16,788 bases of DNA. It comes from Russula earlei. Lineage: Eukaryota; Basidiomycota; Agaricomycetes; Russulales; Russulaceae. The stretch is taken from the NCBI GenBank assembly GCA_025769875.1, contig JAGFNK010000994.1:1-16788 (forward strand), read 5' to 3'. The position numbers and the translations under genes were made by a program. Of this stretch, positions 1 through 9,519 are shown one piece after another (position 1 is the first letter of the stretch; every line of letters begins with the position of its first letter). The notes under the pieces were generated by a model that did no database searches, had not been told where the DNA came from, and saw nothing but the letters and a program-made list of their open reading frames with translations.

Positions 1-246
1 CACATCCCTCCTTCCAACTATCGTCATTCCTTTCACCTCACACTCATTTCCTCACATTCCCACTCTTGACGTCATCCCCACCACATTGCCCACTCCATGT
101 CATCAGACTACAACAATGGCTCAAGTCAATCGCCGTTGACATCACTCACCATTGCCCATCTGGTGTCTGCTTGAACAAGGCGCTCCAGATGTCAAGCCAC
201 AGACTCTGGGCCCACATTGGGAATGTGGGTTTGCCACACAAATTTT

Positions 247-300
247 GAGGGGGAGTATTGGACCTCGGCCATTGAGGGGGAGTGTGGAAGTCCAACATCC
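247..300 (+). mobile_element. Copia-like 3' end: doubled polypurine tract and LTR start
   Basis: Two copies of GAGGGGGAG lie 27 bp apart (247-255 and 274-282). The second is followed directly by TGTGGAAGTCCAACA, which looks like the start of an LTR (TG plus a short inverted repeat). A polypurine tract abutting a TG start is the 3' internal/LTR junction of a retrotransposon on the + strand, and this style is typical of Ty1/Copia elements. The same arrangement recurs at 1565-1612. The LTR end was not found, so this copy is probably truncated or interrupted. No pol coding could be recognised in 1-246. Confidence 0.5.
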
Positions 301-715
301 CCCATCCCATTTTGTGTTCTTTGTGTTCTCTCATCAATTCTCCATTTGCTCTCTTACCCCTCCTTTCTCTTCCTTTTCTGGCATCATCAGCTGCCCAGTG
401 TCTTCTCACTCAAGCTAGGGATGGATCACTCTGCATGTCACATGCCTCACTGTCCTCTGCAGGTGCAGGATGGAGCACTTTTCCTCAGGGTGGAGTTTAC
501 ACTTTTTCTTCCATTGTGCCTGTTGGTCTGTTCCTTGGAGCAGCAGTAGACAGATTCAATCATTTTGGGCTACAAGCGGGCCCTAACCAAACTGTCATAA
601 TCTGCATACTGCCCAAATGATAGCTACATCCCTTGCCTCTCACCTCTCTCACCCTTCTTGTTGAGATTATCATTGATTTGGGTGATTTGGTATGTTACCA
701 CTACCCTGGGACGTT
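283..715. other. Copia-like LTR remnant or unassigned sequence
   Basis: This stretch follows the first polypurine tract and is rich in CT and TTC runs. It should contain the LTR of the first Copia-like remnant, but no matching CCAACA-type end, target duplication or recognisable protein is visible. The open frames here have no recognisable motif and are probably chance frames. Confidence 0.3.
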
Positions 716-1124
716 GTGATGTAATCACAGCTCAGACGCGTTGACGCGTCGGTTACACGGACCGGGCATCACCGGCGTAGACGCATGACGCGTCGGATCA
801 CGCGGTCCGGCTCAGCTCATATGCTGAGATCTGCGTTACTTACAATGATAAGTTAATTGATGACAATCGGTAGCTACTAACGACTGATCCTTTTATGATC
901 TTTGTTTCTTATTGATGGTAGCTACCTGCAGTGTACTTAGAGACGCTCTGGAGTACTTAAGAGCATCGTATTTCGATAGATCACTTCAGTCTTGTCTTAC
1001 ACAATACTGAAGTGAGTACTTACTGTTTCCTATCTCATCTCTCGCATCTAATCATGCGTTGTAGATATCTTGTGATAGGTATTACTGAATTATAGTCTTG
1101 TCTTACACAATACTGAAATATCTT
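716..1124. repeat. CpG-rich LTR-like block with internal repeats
   Basis: The segment contains two related CpG-rich units (about 733-767 and 778-812, offset 45 bp), each built around GACGCGTCGG and CGGNCCGG. It also has a perfect 10-bp inverted repeat (981-990 with 1006-1015) and a 24-bp direct repeat (988-1011 and 1094-1117). GGTAGCTAC also occurs twice. These are common in LTR U3/R regions, so a solo LTR is the likeliest reading. I could not find a TG...CA pair with a matching target duplication, so the boundaries are approximate and the class is unproven. Confidence 0.35.
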
Positions 1125-1564
1125 TTGATAGATCTTAAGGATCTTATCGCTCTTATCATAACCTGCGCCCATCTGCTTCAACACTTCTCACAGTTCAAGT
1201 GGCTCATTGCTCCCTACAGTACCAGGGCCAATATCCACCTACTCTACTGTTTGCAAGCATATATTCTCATCAGACAACAGCACTCAGACCTGCAGGCACA
1301 CATCTTCTGCTACAGCCACATCTTTTCCAAACAGTCCCTTCCTCTTCACACCATCTTCCCCATCCATTGTACATGCACACAATGCAACGACTTGCAACAC
1401 ATTTCACCCTAACCCTGATTGGACATGAAGAGCATCCCATCATTTGTTGGGCAGTCATCAGCAGCTTCGCTCCCTCTGTTCCCTGTTGTTTCATCCTCAA
1501 CCTGCCTATCACCTCACCCCCATGTTGACCATCTCCCTCAGACCATCAAATCCTCATTCAAATT
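1125..1564. other. Probable 3' internal part of a Copia-like remnant
   Basis: This lies between the CpG-rich block and the second Copia-like polypurine tract. By position it would be the 3' internal region of that element. Frames on both strands are open for up to about 100 codons, but none shows recognisable RNase H or integrase motifs. Coding content, if any, is badly decayed. Confidence 0.25.
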
Positions 1565-1600
1565 GAGGGGGAGTATCAGACCTTAGGCATTGAGGGGGAG
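1565..1600 (+). mobile_element. Second doubled Copia-like polypurine tract
   Basis: GAGGGGGAG occurs at 1565-1573 and 1592-1600, again 27 bp apart, as in the tract at 247-282. The two regions match over about 55 bp, up to GTCCAA inside the LTR start, and then diverge completely. The second tract abuts the LTR at 1601. Confidence 0.5.
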
Positions 1601-1798
1601 TATTGGAGTCCAATGCCTCAGTGTCAGGCAATGTTATAATAGATACTACAACATCTCCTCTGACATCATACTACACTGTTTTCTCTTCATACATTCCATT
1701 CTATTGTATATAAGATAGCACTCATACACATGTACACGACACACAATTGTAATCATTATCTTCCTACTCACCTGCTGTGACTCCTCTAAACACCAATA
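1601..1798 (+). mobile_element. Copia-like LTR, 198 bp
   Basis: The segment begins TATTGG right after a polypurine tract and ends CCAATA, giving 6-bp terminal inverted repeats. The canonical form would be TGTTGG...CCAACA, so both ends appear to have mutated. A TATA-like TGTATATAAG lies near 1706-1715, suitable for an LTR promoter. It reads as the 3' LTR of a + strand element. No 5' LTR or target duplication is visible in the window, so the element is a remnant. Confidence 0.5.
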
Positions 1799-2182
1799 CT
1801 ATCCACCATGCTCCCAGTCATAATTGAGTCCTCCCATCTTTCAAGAATTGGCAGTGATCTCAAAATGTTGTGTTGCAAAAGGGGTGCTTGGGCCAGAATG
1901 GGTGGATGGTGCAGATGGCATGCCAATCAATCAGGAATGTAATGGCATTTCTTTTTCTTTTTGGTAGGGATAAAAGGTAGGTAAGGAGTTATCTTATTAT
2001 TAATTTGCTTATATAACTAAATTACATCTGTTAACACATGATTGAAGTCCCAATTCTCTTGCCAACACAATTGCCTTTTATGGTAATTCAACACACCATG
2101 AAAAGTCAACTCCTGGTGGCTGCATGTTCAACAGTTGATTGTTGTAAAGCTTAGTTACATATGCTATGGTAACTATATAGTG
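1799..2182. other. Left flank of the hAT insertion, nothing recognised
   Basis: AT-rich sequence between the Copia-like LTR and the hAT target duplication. No coding region, RNA gene or repeat could be supported here. Confidence 0.4.
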
Positions 2183-2190
2183 CTACATAG
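2183..2190. repeat. hAT target site duplication, left copy
   Basis: CTACATAG directly precedes the terminal repeat TAGGGCTGT. The identical 8 bp follow the other terminus at 13071-13078. Eight bp is the duplication length of hAT transposases. Confidence 0.92.
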
Positions 2191-2330
2191 TAGGGCTGTG
2201 CCCTGTACCCATGTATGTATGGGTGTACGGGACCCATATTATGGGACCCGTACCCGTCCTGTTTGCTGACTGCTGCAGAGTTTATATGGTATGGGTATGG
2301 GACGGGTATTACCCATTGAGACCTGTTAGT
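2191..2330 (+). repeat. hAT left terminus and subterminal repeats
   Basis: The terminal TAGGGCTGT is followed by several direct and inverted copies of GGGTAYGGG / ACCCGTACCC-type motifs (2209-2310). Such clustered short subterminal motifs are the usual transposase binding sites of hAT elements. The matching right end lies at about 12918-13070. Confidence 0.7.
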
Positions 2331-3450
2331 TGATGGCCATTTATGGCTGTCATACAGGTACTTCGTAGTCTAGATGTGGAATATATTTCTCTGGACAACA
2401 TGTATTGCCAATGTCCCTCGCTGATGAGATAAACAGCTTTCACTGTCCAGTGTCCAACGCTCAACATTCAGCCATCTATTGCAAACAATTTGTATGCTTC
2501 TCTCTCTTAGTTGTATTGTTTTGTGAGTTCTCCTGAGTTTTAGGCTGGACATCCTGATCATTGCTGGATTGTTTGTGGATCCTCAGGCACTGTTTAAAAT
2601 GACAGGTGGTTTTCTGCTGTGACCAATGTTTCCTCTAAACCAACTATCGTCTCTCGACTCTCTTCTCCCACTCGATTGCTCCCATCAAACAAAAAATGAC
2701 CGTCGATATGATCGAGCTCCGCAAAATGCAATATGCCCAGGAGCTTGTGGCACGCACCATGCACCAGTGGATGCTTGTGTGGCGAAGCACTCGAGCACAA
2801 GCACGGCTTCCCACCCCCCTTTGTCAGACGTTGCCACCATCTTGCGCACACTCAAAGTTCACGCCTGAGATCTACCTGCCAGATGCAAGACAGCAGCAGC
2901 ATTAGCAGTAAGTTTGTTTGTTGGGGTCTGTGCACTGACCCCAGGTTGACTTTTTTTTGCTTCCAGCAGCACCGCAGTGCTAGTGTGCCTCCATCAATGC
3001 TGAGTCCTAGCACTGCCCCTGAGCAACCACAATTATACCACCCAAATTTCTTCAGGCATCACCATATTTTGTAGTTGTTCATCCATCACAAGCTCCATCA
3101 GTCACACTGGACATTCACATCTCAGCAGTGAATGCAGGCAGTCTGTAAGGCTGAGGGTTCACCACATTCATCATGGGTGCCCAGCAATCCTCTATTCTGA
3201 TGGGTCAGTTCACTGTCAACTGCTTTGGATGGTTGGATAGCTCAAACTCAAATGCTTACTTGATAGTTGTCTCATGAATGACGACTGCCCATGGTATCTT
3301 CAAGAGATCAAGCTGCGTCCATCAAAGGATGATCCAGCCTCCATTCAACTCTGCACAATGCTGTAAGGTGACTTGCTGGCTCAGACGTGGAACAGGCCAG
3401 ACTGACCCACCACGAGAATCCAGCCAGCAGTCGAATGACAGGCACATGCA
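2331..3450 (+). other. hAT interior, left part, no recognisable transposase
   Basis: This should hold the 5' part of any transposase gene. Open frames are short, and no BED zinc finger or hAT catalytic motif could be recognised. An intron-like segment at 2908-2966 has a GTAAGT donor, CTGAC and TTCCAG acceptor, suggesting an ancestral spliced gene, but the flanking frames contain stops. Treat as decayed or non-coding. Confidence 0.4.
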
Positions 3451-3636
3451 TGCACAACTCCCTCTCTCCCACCACCATGACACACATGCAAGCACACCAT
3501 GCCCTCTGCCTCTCACCTTCAATGCACACTCCCTCTCCTCCACCTCCAATGATGTTACCACCGAACACCCAACACGTGCGCCCAACACCCTCCTTTCTTC
3601 CACCACCATGTCACATGCAAATGCCTCCACGCCCTC
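3451..3636 (+). repeat. Tandem duplication of about 130 bp in the hAT interior
   Basis: CACCACCATG recurs at 3470-3479 and 3601-3610, and GCCCTC at 3501-3506 and 3631-3636, a period of 130-131 bp. The surrounding sequence is similar throughout. The second unit is cut by the Gypsy insertion at 3636 and resumes at 12436. The related inverted copy at about 15044-15590 has only one unit, so the duplication arose in this copy. Confidence 0.65.
3632..3636. repeat. Gypsy target site duplication, left copy
   Basis: CCCTC abuts the left LTR end. The same 5 bp follow the right LTR end at 12431-12435. Five bp is normal for Ty3/Gypsy integrases. Confidence 0.93.
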
Positions 3637-3850
3637 TGTTACAGCATCGCAGCTGTAAGAGCGTTAGCTCAAGGTTCAGTGGGGCCAAGTCCCTGTGACT
3701 TGGTTCAGGGGTTCAATGGGTGCTGGCTCAAACAGACCAGATCAGAGGTTTAGCGTCTCAAGGCTGAGTCAGACAATGACTCAGTCTTCAGACAGAGTCG
3801 ATCTTCTGGTTTCACAGAAGAGGAGGACGATGAGAGAGAAGTTGTCAAGA

Positions 3851-3882
3851 CTCACTGTTGAACTATCCAGTTCAAGAGTGAG
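3851..3882. repeat. Inverted repeat near the solo LTR start
   Basis: Fourteen-base arms (3851-3864 and 3869-3882) pair with one mismatch around a 4-base loop ATCC. It lies eight bases inside the LTR end. Confidence 0.7.
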
Positions 3883-4202
3883 GAATAAGCTCGAAGACAA
3901 GTCGGTAGACGTCCAAGACCGCGTGGGCAAAGAGTAGAGTCCAGAGTAGTAACAAATACCAGAGAGGTACTGTTACTGTGAGAGTAGCACAATCACACAG
4001 AGAAGAGGCCAGGATAGTCACAAGGGGATGGTCCTTAAAGGAGTATCCCAGGGATGGAGAGTGCCGTAAACAAATGGACAGTCTGAGGACTGTCCGCTAC
4101 TTTATTGAGCGCTTATATACTACAAGAGAACTGCTAAATAGGGAACAAGTCATAACCTTGTTATCAAGCACAATAGGGTGATGAGTAAGAAGTCGGAGGA
4201 CA

Positions 4203-4234
4203 CTTACTGAGCATGCTCAGTCATGCTCAGTAAG
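4203..4234. repeat. Perfect inverted repeat in the solo LTR
   Basis: CTTACTGAGCATG (4203-4215) and CATGCTCAGTAAG (4222-4234) are perfect complements around a 6-base spacer. A further partial copy of the arm follows. It may be a transcription-factor site or an RNA hairpin; its function is not evident. Confidence 0.7.
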
Positions 4235-5225
4235 CTGCTGAGTAAGAAAGCTTCTCTTGATGAGTAAGAGCTTCCATTGTCCACGTGTTCACTGCTTTAG
4301 TGCACGTGCAAGCACCTGATTCATTTCCTGTTAGTTAGTTTAGGGCTGGTCATTTGAGGACTTGTAGTTTGGTTAGGGAATAGTGTTATCTTATAAGGCC
4401 CTTATATAGTTCTATTAGGGTCCTCAGAGTCGACCCTAATACTTCTATTAAGGTCTTTAGTATTGCCTTATAGTTCGTTCTATAGTTATTAGAGTTGGTC
4501 TAATAACGCGTTGTAGGGCCTTTGATACTAGGTTAGTGCCTATTGTAGAGCTCCTAGGGTCATTCCAAAGGGTCCTTAGGAAGGCCCTAATACTGTCTTT
4601 TGTTGCTAGAAGGGTTGCCTTTAAGTGGGGCTTGCTGTATGTCGATTGTGCCGAGAATCGGTCGTGCAACAATGTGCGCGCGATATTGTGGACACCTCTA
4701 CTCACCCCTTTTGCTCGTGTGAACAGGGTGACACCATAGAGGCTGGGTTTCCTCCTATAAGGAAGGGTCCTTCAAGGGCCCTCTCCGGAGAATGGTTCAT
4801 GACAGAAGTAGAGGAGGAGGAGGAACACAAAGGTTCCTTGAGATGTGCTCAGGTCAAGCAGGATGTAAGCCAGCACAAGCAAGTTGTGATTGAGAGAGTA
4901 TACAGGGCAAGGGATGCGACAGGAAGTGGGACAAAGCTAAGCTTGGGGCATTCCCCAGCTTCTACAGGCGCTTAAATACTGTATGTAGCAAGGCTGTACA
5001 GTACCATAAGCAGAACAATAGATAAAGGTAGATCAATAGCAAAAGTAACTCGACAATAGCTGAAACACAATAAATGAAACACAATAGATGAAACACAACA
5101 AGTGAAACACAATAAGGGATCACCATCAAGGGATGAAACAGTAACCATGGAGACAAGGGTAACAAAAGAAGAACAATAAGGAGAGGGATTATGGACGAAC
5201 CAACAAAAGGGGCTAAACTACAACA

Positions 5226-5240
5226 TCATGCCCCCCTCAC
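5226..5240 (-). other. Polypurine tract of the Gypsy element
   Basis: Read on the - strand, GTGAGGGGGGCATGA directly precedes the 3' LTR (TGTTG...). This is the expected plus-strand DNA priming site. It begins 2 bases after the last stop codon (TAA at 5245-5243). Confidence 0.85.
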
Positions 5241-5242
5241 GC

Positions 5243-6592
5243 TTAGTTCTCCAAACTAATCGGTCTCAGGGCATGACTCGTGGAGTTTATCACCTTCGAC
5301 TTCTGGCCACGCGTTCTGGGGTCCCATTGCCCTGGGGCAGAAGCCTCGTAGCTCCGATGGGTCCTTCTGAGGATGCAATCTGCCTGTCCGCTACAGTTGG
5401 TGTGGGGTCTGTTGCAATCCTTGTTCCAGTGCCCTCTGGTGCTGCAATGTTTGTAGATATGCTGTTGCTTCTGGAGTTGGTGTCGCTGCGCCTTGGTCAT
5501 ACGTGCGGGGGTAAGAGGGGTGTTGGGAGTACTAGCGTCATCGGAATACATTTGAGGGAAGTGAGAGGGTGAACCCATGGGGGCGTCATTCTGGGATTGA
5601 TCAACAACATGAGGGAGGTACTCGAGGGGGGGGGTCAGGGAGAGAGGAGGGCAAGTGGGTAGTGGAGGTGAAGAAGAAGTAGATGGCTCTTTTGATTCCT
5701 CAATTTTGTCGTAACTCCCTGCCAGTGAGTAATAAGGTCCAGTATCGTGGGTGAGGCCCCCATCAGACATCAGGTTGTCAAGCTGGTGATGAACTCAGAC
5801 GGAAGTATTATTGGCCCGAAGGCGACTGTGGATGGCGGTGGTTTCTTTAGTGTGGGCCTGAATCTTGTGAAGTCAATCAGCAAGCTGTCCCTGAAGAACA
5901 CTTAGCGCTCCTTGGATAGAAGCACGTTTGCCCTCCAAGACTTTTAACTGGAATGAACTGATACGGAGACGGTAGACATCAGCGAGGACACCAGGGTCGT
6001 GAAGGTTCTCGTGAGCTTGGGCAGCGTCAAAGTGAAAAGGATGGTCCTCAATTAGGAGGCGGAGGTCAGAGGCGGTCACGGAAGGGTGGGGGGCAGAGAC
6101 AACGGGTCGGGCAATGAGCTTTTCTCCATAAGCGGGCTCTCCTCGACCCATGGTTCCTAGAAGCATAGGTTTGTTGTTATATAGGGCGACACGTAAGTAT
6201 GGTAGAAGGCGTTTCCGCCCATTAACGTGAATATAGAAAGGGGGAACATGTGTATAAGGTTCGTAAACAAACCAAGGGGGGCCAGGGTGAGTGGGATCTG
6301 CTTCAGTTGGGGTAGGTGAGGGGGTTCCTTTGTGGATGGCAAGCGGGTTGAGGGTGGCGGCAAGGTCCTGGAGTTCGGTCTCTTCTGGGACAATGAAGGT
6401 GCATTGATCAATGATGTGTTGGATGACTTTGGGCGAGAGGGGTTCTTGTTTGATGGTGTGGGAAGGGGTGAGAGTAGGTAGAGGGGATGAGTTGGGAGCA
6501 GGGGACGACATGGGGGTATTGTAAGTGGAGGTAGCGTGTTCGTGATGCCAGGCTGACCACTCGGAAGGAGTGGGGGTATTTGTAGGTACTGA
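5243..6592 (-). pseudogene. 3' accessory region of pol with zinc-knuckle-like motif
   Basis: The pol frame stays open downstream of the TGA at 6595-6593, apart from two further TGAs (5875-5873 and 5797-5795), and ends at a TAA beside the polypurine tract. The encoded region is Pro/Ser/Thr-rich at first (from ATG 6511). It then has a globular-looking part and a helical stretch (around 5990-5800), a second low-complexity Pro/Ser part, and near the end a CCHC-like knuckle (YKHCSTRGHWNKDC, about 5455-5414) whose first Cys is Tyr. No family is recognised. It may be the C-terminal part of Pol or a separate third ORF with a nucleocapsid-like role. Placement after the integrase is unusual. Confidence 0.65.
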
Positions 6593-6595
6593 TCA

Positions 6596-8422
6596 TATAA
6601 TGTGATTCCATATTAAGTCTGTAAGTACTGCCCTTCGTATGGACAGATGAAACTCTGAAAAACAGGGGTCCATCATAAGGAGTTGAAAGCCGCGGAAGTC
6701 ACCAGGGGAGAGAATTCCGGAAAAGAGTTGTTCCCTGGCGGCTATGTTAAAAATGGTATGTCCACGGTCGGGGATAGTGGGGTCATTAACTGAATAAGAG
6801 GGGGGGTTACGTGAATTGACTCGGGGGAGTAAAGTACATTGCTGTATCGTAAATCCTTGGAACTGATGTTCCAGATTGTCTAGACTTTCGTCCGGGTAAT
6901 GGGGTTCTGTGGGGTCAGAGTCAGTGGTTGACATAATGCGGAGTTTGGTGGGTTGTTGTAGGTGAAAGGTGGCGATGGCATCTTGAGCATTTTTAAGGTT
7001 CGAGAGGGGTTCCCAGGTGTCTTCTGCCGCGGAATATCCTTTCCACCAGACTCTGTACTGGAGTCGGTTCCTGTGGAGACGTTGGGCAGTAACCTTCTCA
7101 ACCTCATATTCTCCCGAGAGGAGATCAGGAGGGGGTTCAGGGAAATTAGGACCATGTTCGGCTGTTTCAGTGACGGGTGATAGAAGGGAGGCATGGAAGA
7201 CATTATGGATGCTCCATTGGGGGGGAAGGCGGAGTTGGTAGGCAACATGGGAAATTCTTTTAGTGATGACAAAAGGTCCAAATCGTTTAGGATGGAATTT
7301 CTGAAACTGATGGGGGGTTTTTAGGTTAGTCCCTTCTAGCCAGACCTTCTGTCCTTCTTCAAACCCTTTGAACTTGGTTTCCTTGACCCAGTGGTTTTGT
7401 GCCTTCCTCATCGCTTCTTGGGCCGATTCTCGCATATCCTTTAGAGCCTGGAGGCATTCTTGAATTCCTGGGAATTTGGACTTTAATTGGGTGCCAAGTC
7501 CCTGTGGGTTAAAGCCGATGAGCAACTCATAAGGGATTTGTTTGGTGGTCATGGACTTGTGAGCGTTGAAATGATATTGGGCTATAGGGAGCCAGTGTGC
7601 CCATTCTTCCTGTTTCTCTCCAGTGTAGATGTGGAGATACATTTCCAGAGTTTGGTTAGTTCTTTCTGATTGTCCATTGGTTTGAGGGTGGTAAGCAGTA
7701 CTCAGATTTTGGTTGATTCCCAGAACCCGAGAGATCTCTTTGAACAGATCAGAGGTGAAGCGGGAGTCGCAATCGGAAATAACTTTTGAAGGGACTCCTG
7801 TCCAAGGGAAGGCGTGTCGTAAAAATAATTTAGCCATTTCTAGAGTTCCCATATCTTTACGGCATGGTATGAATATTGCTGCCTTGGTAGAGTCATGGTC
7901 GGTGATGGTCATGATGGTGTTGTGCCCTTCTGATGATGGGAGATTGACAATCCAATCAATTGCTATGGTTTGGAATGGATTCTGAAATTCAGGGGGGATC
8001 GGGTAAATTGGGAGATGAGTTGGATGTGTGAAAGACTTGTTGGCTTGACAGGTGGCGCAGCCTTGGATGTAGTCCCTGATGAAGTAGGCCATTTTTGGCC
8101 ACCAGAAGGATTCTTGAATTGAATACAGGGTTCGGGCGTTCCCTGTATGTCCTCCGAGGATGCTGTCATGGTAGATGTGTAAAATTTTCCGTAGAAGGGG
8201 TTCTTGATATGGTACTACCAATTTTCCATCCTTAAATAGTGCGCCTTCTTCTTTCTGAAGACCATGTTTAACCTTCCACATGAGGAGATCTGACCTTCTG
8301 TTCCTTTGTTCGGTTAGGATTTGGGTATAGAGATCCTCAGCATAGAGCATGCAGATGAAGAGTTTATCAGGGAGTGCCATGATATTTTGGTTATCCCCGG
8401 ATCCATCATTGTGGTCAGGTCG
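6596..8422 (-). pseudogene. pol: Pol integrase and chromodomain segment
   Basis: This is the best-preserved part of pol, in the frame continuing from RNase H after a TGA. Numbered from the ATG at 8380, the HHCC zinc-binding set is H71, H78, C108, C111. The catalytic triad is D142, D203 and E239 with the canonical 35-residue gap between the last two. The GPF motif is near 368-370 and the chromodomain at about 424-474 (VWWKGY, EDTWEP). Integrase joins the DNA copy to the genome; the chromodomain of chromoviruses guides it to modified histones. All key residues look intact, but the protein is cut from the rest of Pol by stops. About 110 residues of unrecognised sequence follow the chromodomain before the TGA at 6595-6593. 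Confidence 0.9.
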
Positions 8423-8425
8423 TCA

Positions 8426-9060
8426 TGAGAGGGCATCTGCGCAATTAGAGTTTCCGGCTTTGTGGTGGATTTCGAAATGGTAATCTGCCAGTGTGGAAAT
8501 GTAGCCCGCAATTCTCCAATTAATTTTATGGGGGAGTCGGTAATGGGCGAGGTTAGCGTGATCGGTAAAGATCTTGATGGGGTGTTTCATTCCGACCAAT
8601 AGGTACCGCCAGTGTTGAAGTGCAAGGATCAGGGCTAGGAACTCCCTATCCCAAATTGGATAGTTCCTTTCTGCTTCGTTGAACGCGTGTGACATATTTC
8701 CAATCATCCTCCTTTTTCCTCTAGAATCTTTTTGGAAGAGAATTGCTCCAGTGGCGAATTGTGAGGTGTCAGTTTCTAATTTGTATGGTAGGTCTGGGTT
8801 GGCAGTGTAAAGTTCAGGGTCATCGCAAACTGTGGATATTAAAGTTTCTAGGGCAGTAGTCGCTTCTGGGGTCCAATTGAAGGGGGTTCCTTTTTTGATA
8901 GTGGAAAAAATGGGGCAAGCGGTTTTTGCGAAGTCTCGGATGAATGGTCGTTGGTAGTTGAGGGCCCCTATGATTTGTTGTACCTGTTTCAGATTATTCG
9001 GGGGTCTTGGCCAATTTTTGAGGCCATCCATTTTGACTGGGTCAATCTTGAGGGTGCTTG
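8426..9060 (-). pseudogene. pol: Pol RT thumb and RNase H segment
   Basis: After a frameshift near 9060 the frame continues with the RT connection (KIDPVKMDGLKNWP) and the Gypsy RNase H domain. The latter has LETD (about 8770), YPIWDREFLAL, FTDHANL and the C-terminal NCADALS. These supply the acidic residues expected of the RNase H site, which degrades the RNA strand during reverse transcription. The segment ends at TGA 8425-8423, directly after ALS, where related elements read Arg. The frame is shifted by one base relative to the upstream RT segment. Confidence 0.88.
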
Positions 9061-9516
9061 GTTGATTCGGAAGCCCAGGAAGTTGATTTCGTGTTGTTCG
9101 AAAGCGCATTTTGATGCTTTCAGGAAATAGGAGTCTCTTTTGAGCAGATCAAGGAACTCATGTGTGATTTGTTGATGAAGGTGCTCTTCTCCCAGGCCTG
9201 TGGCTATTGCTATGTTGTCTAGGTAGTTGCAGGTGTTTTCAGGGTACTTGAGAAGCGAAGGTCGGAGGGTGTGGTTCATTGCTCGTTGGAAGGCTGCTGG
9301 GGCATTGGTAAAGCCAAAACCCATCACCATAGGGATGAACGTTCCAAATTGGGTTTTGAAGGCCCCCTTGTGCCGATCTTCTGGATGGATTAGGATGTTA
9401 TTGTAGCCCACTCTAACATCAAACTTGCTAAATGTGGCTTTGCCCCTTAGGCGGTGTAGTTGTTCTTCCATGTTTGGTAGGGCATGGTAGTCGGGGATGG
9501 TGGCATTATTGAGTTT
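9059..9516 (-). pseudogene. pol: Pol reverse transcriptase palm segment
   Basis: The RT palm follows a TGA at 9519-9517, in the same frame as the upstream segment. It shows FSKFDVRVGYNN (first catalytic Asp), FGFTNAPAAFQRAMN and NYLDNIAIATG. The last is the catalytic YxDD box with the second Asp replaced by Asn (codon 9216-9214). At 9062-9058 the frame breaks; homologous sequence resumes one base out of frame, best explained by loss of one base. Loss of the Asp should abolish polymerase activity on its own. Confidence 0.88.
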
Positions 9517-9519
9517 TCA

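Larger units (their letters stand above)
3843..4804. mobile_element. Solo LTR, 962 bp, inserted in the Gypsy 3' LTR
   Basis: The segment starts TGTCA and ends TGACA (perfect 5-bp inverted ends, canonical TG...CA) and is flanked by GAAGT at 3838-3842 and 4805-4809. The intact Gypsy LTR has a single GAAGT at the matching place (12010-12014), giving an exact empty site. No internal retroelement sequence is present, so this is an LTR left by LTR-LTR recombination. It keeps many CpGs, unlike the surrounding element. Its strand and family are unknown. The open frames inside it look like chance frames. Confidence 0.88.
3637..5225 (-). repeat. 3' LTR of the Gypsy element (interrupted)
   Basis: It aligns without gaps to the other LTR at 11809-12430 over 622 bp once 967 bp (solo LTR plus one GAAGT) are removed. 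I count 19 substitutions by eye: 17 transitions at sites readable as former CpG, and 2 C/G transversions. Ends are TGTTA and ACAACA on the + strand. Confidence 0.95.

Noticed and set aside
2908..2966. Well-formed intron as proof of a hAT transposase gene
   Set aside because: Joining the flanks runs into stops in the frames tried, and no transposase motif is visible nearby.
3453..3636. Repetitive sequence as a CRISPR-like array
   Set aside because: There are only two long, diverged units with no regular spacers, and the setting is eukaryotic.
3843..4804. The 962-bp difference between LTRs as a deletion in the right LTR
   Set aside because: The segment has TG...CA ends with 5-bp inverted termini and a 5-bp duplication. 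A deletion would not produce these together.
4962..5165. Hydrophobic frames on the - strand of both LTRs (also 12167-12514)
   Set aside because: The frame lies in U3 and repeats in both LTRs. It is hydrophobic because of the AAACACAATA-like repeats, and has no sign of being a gene.
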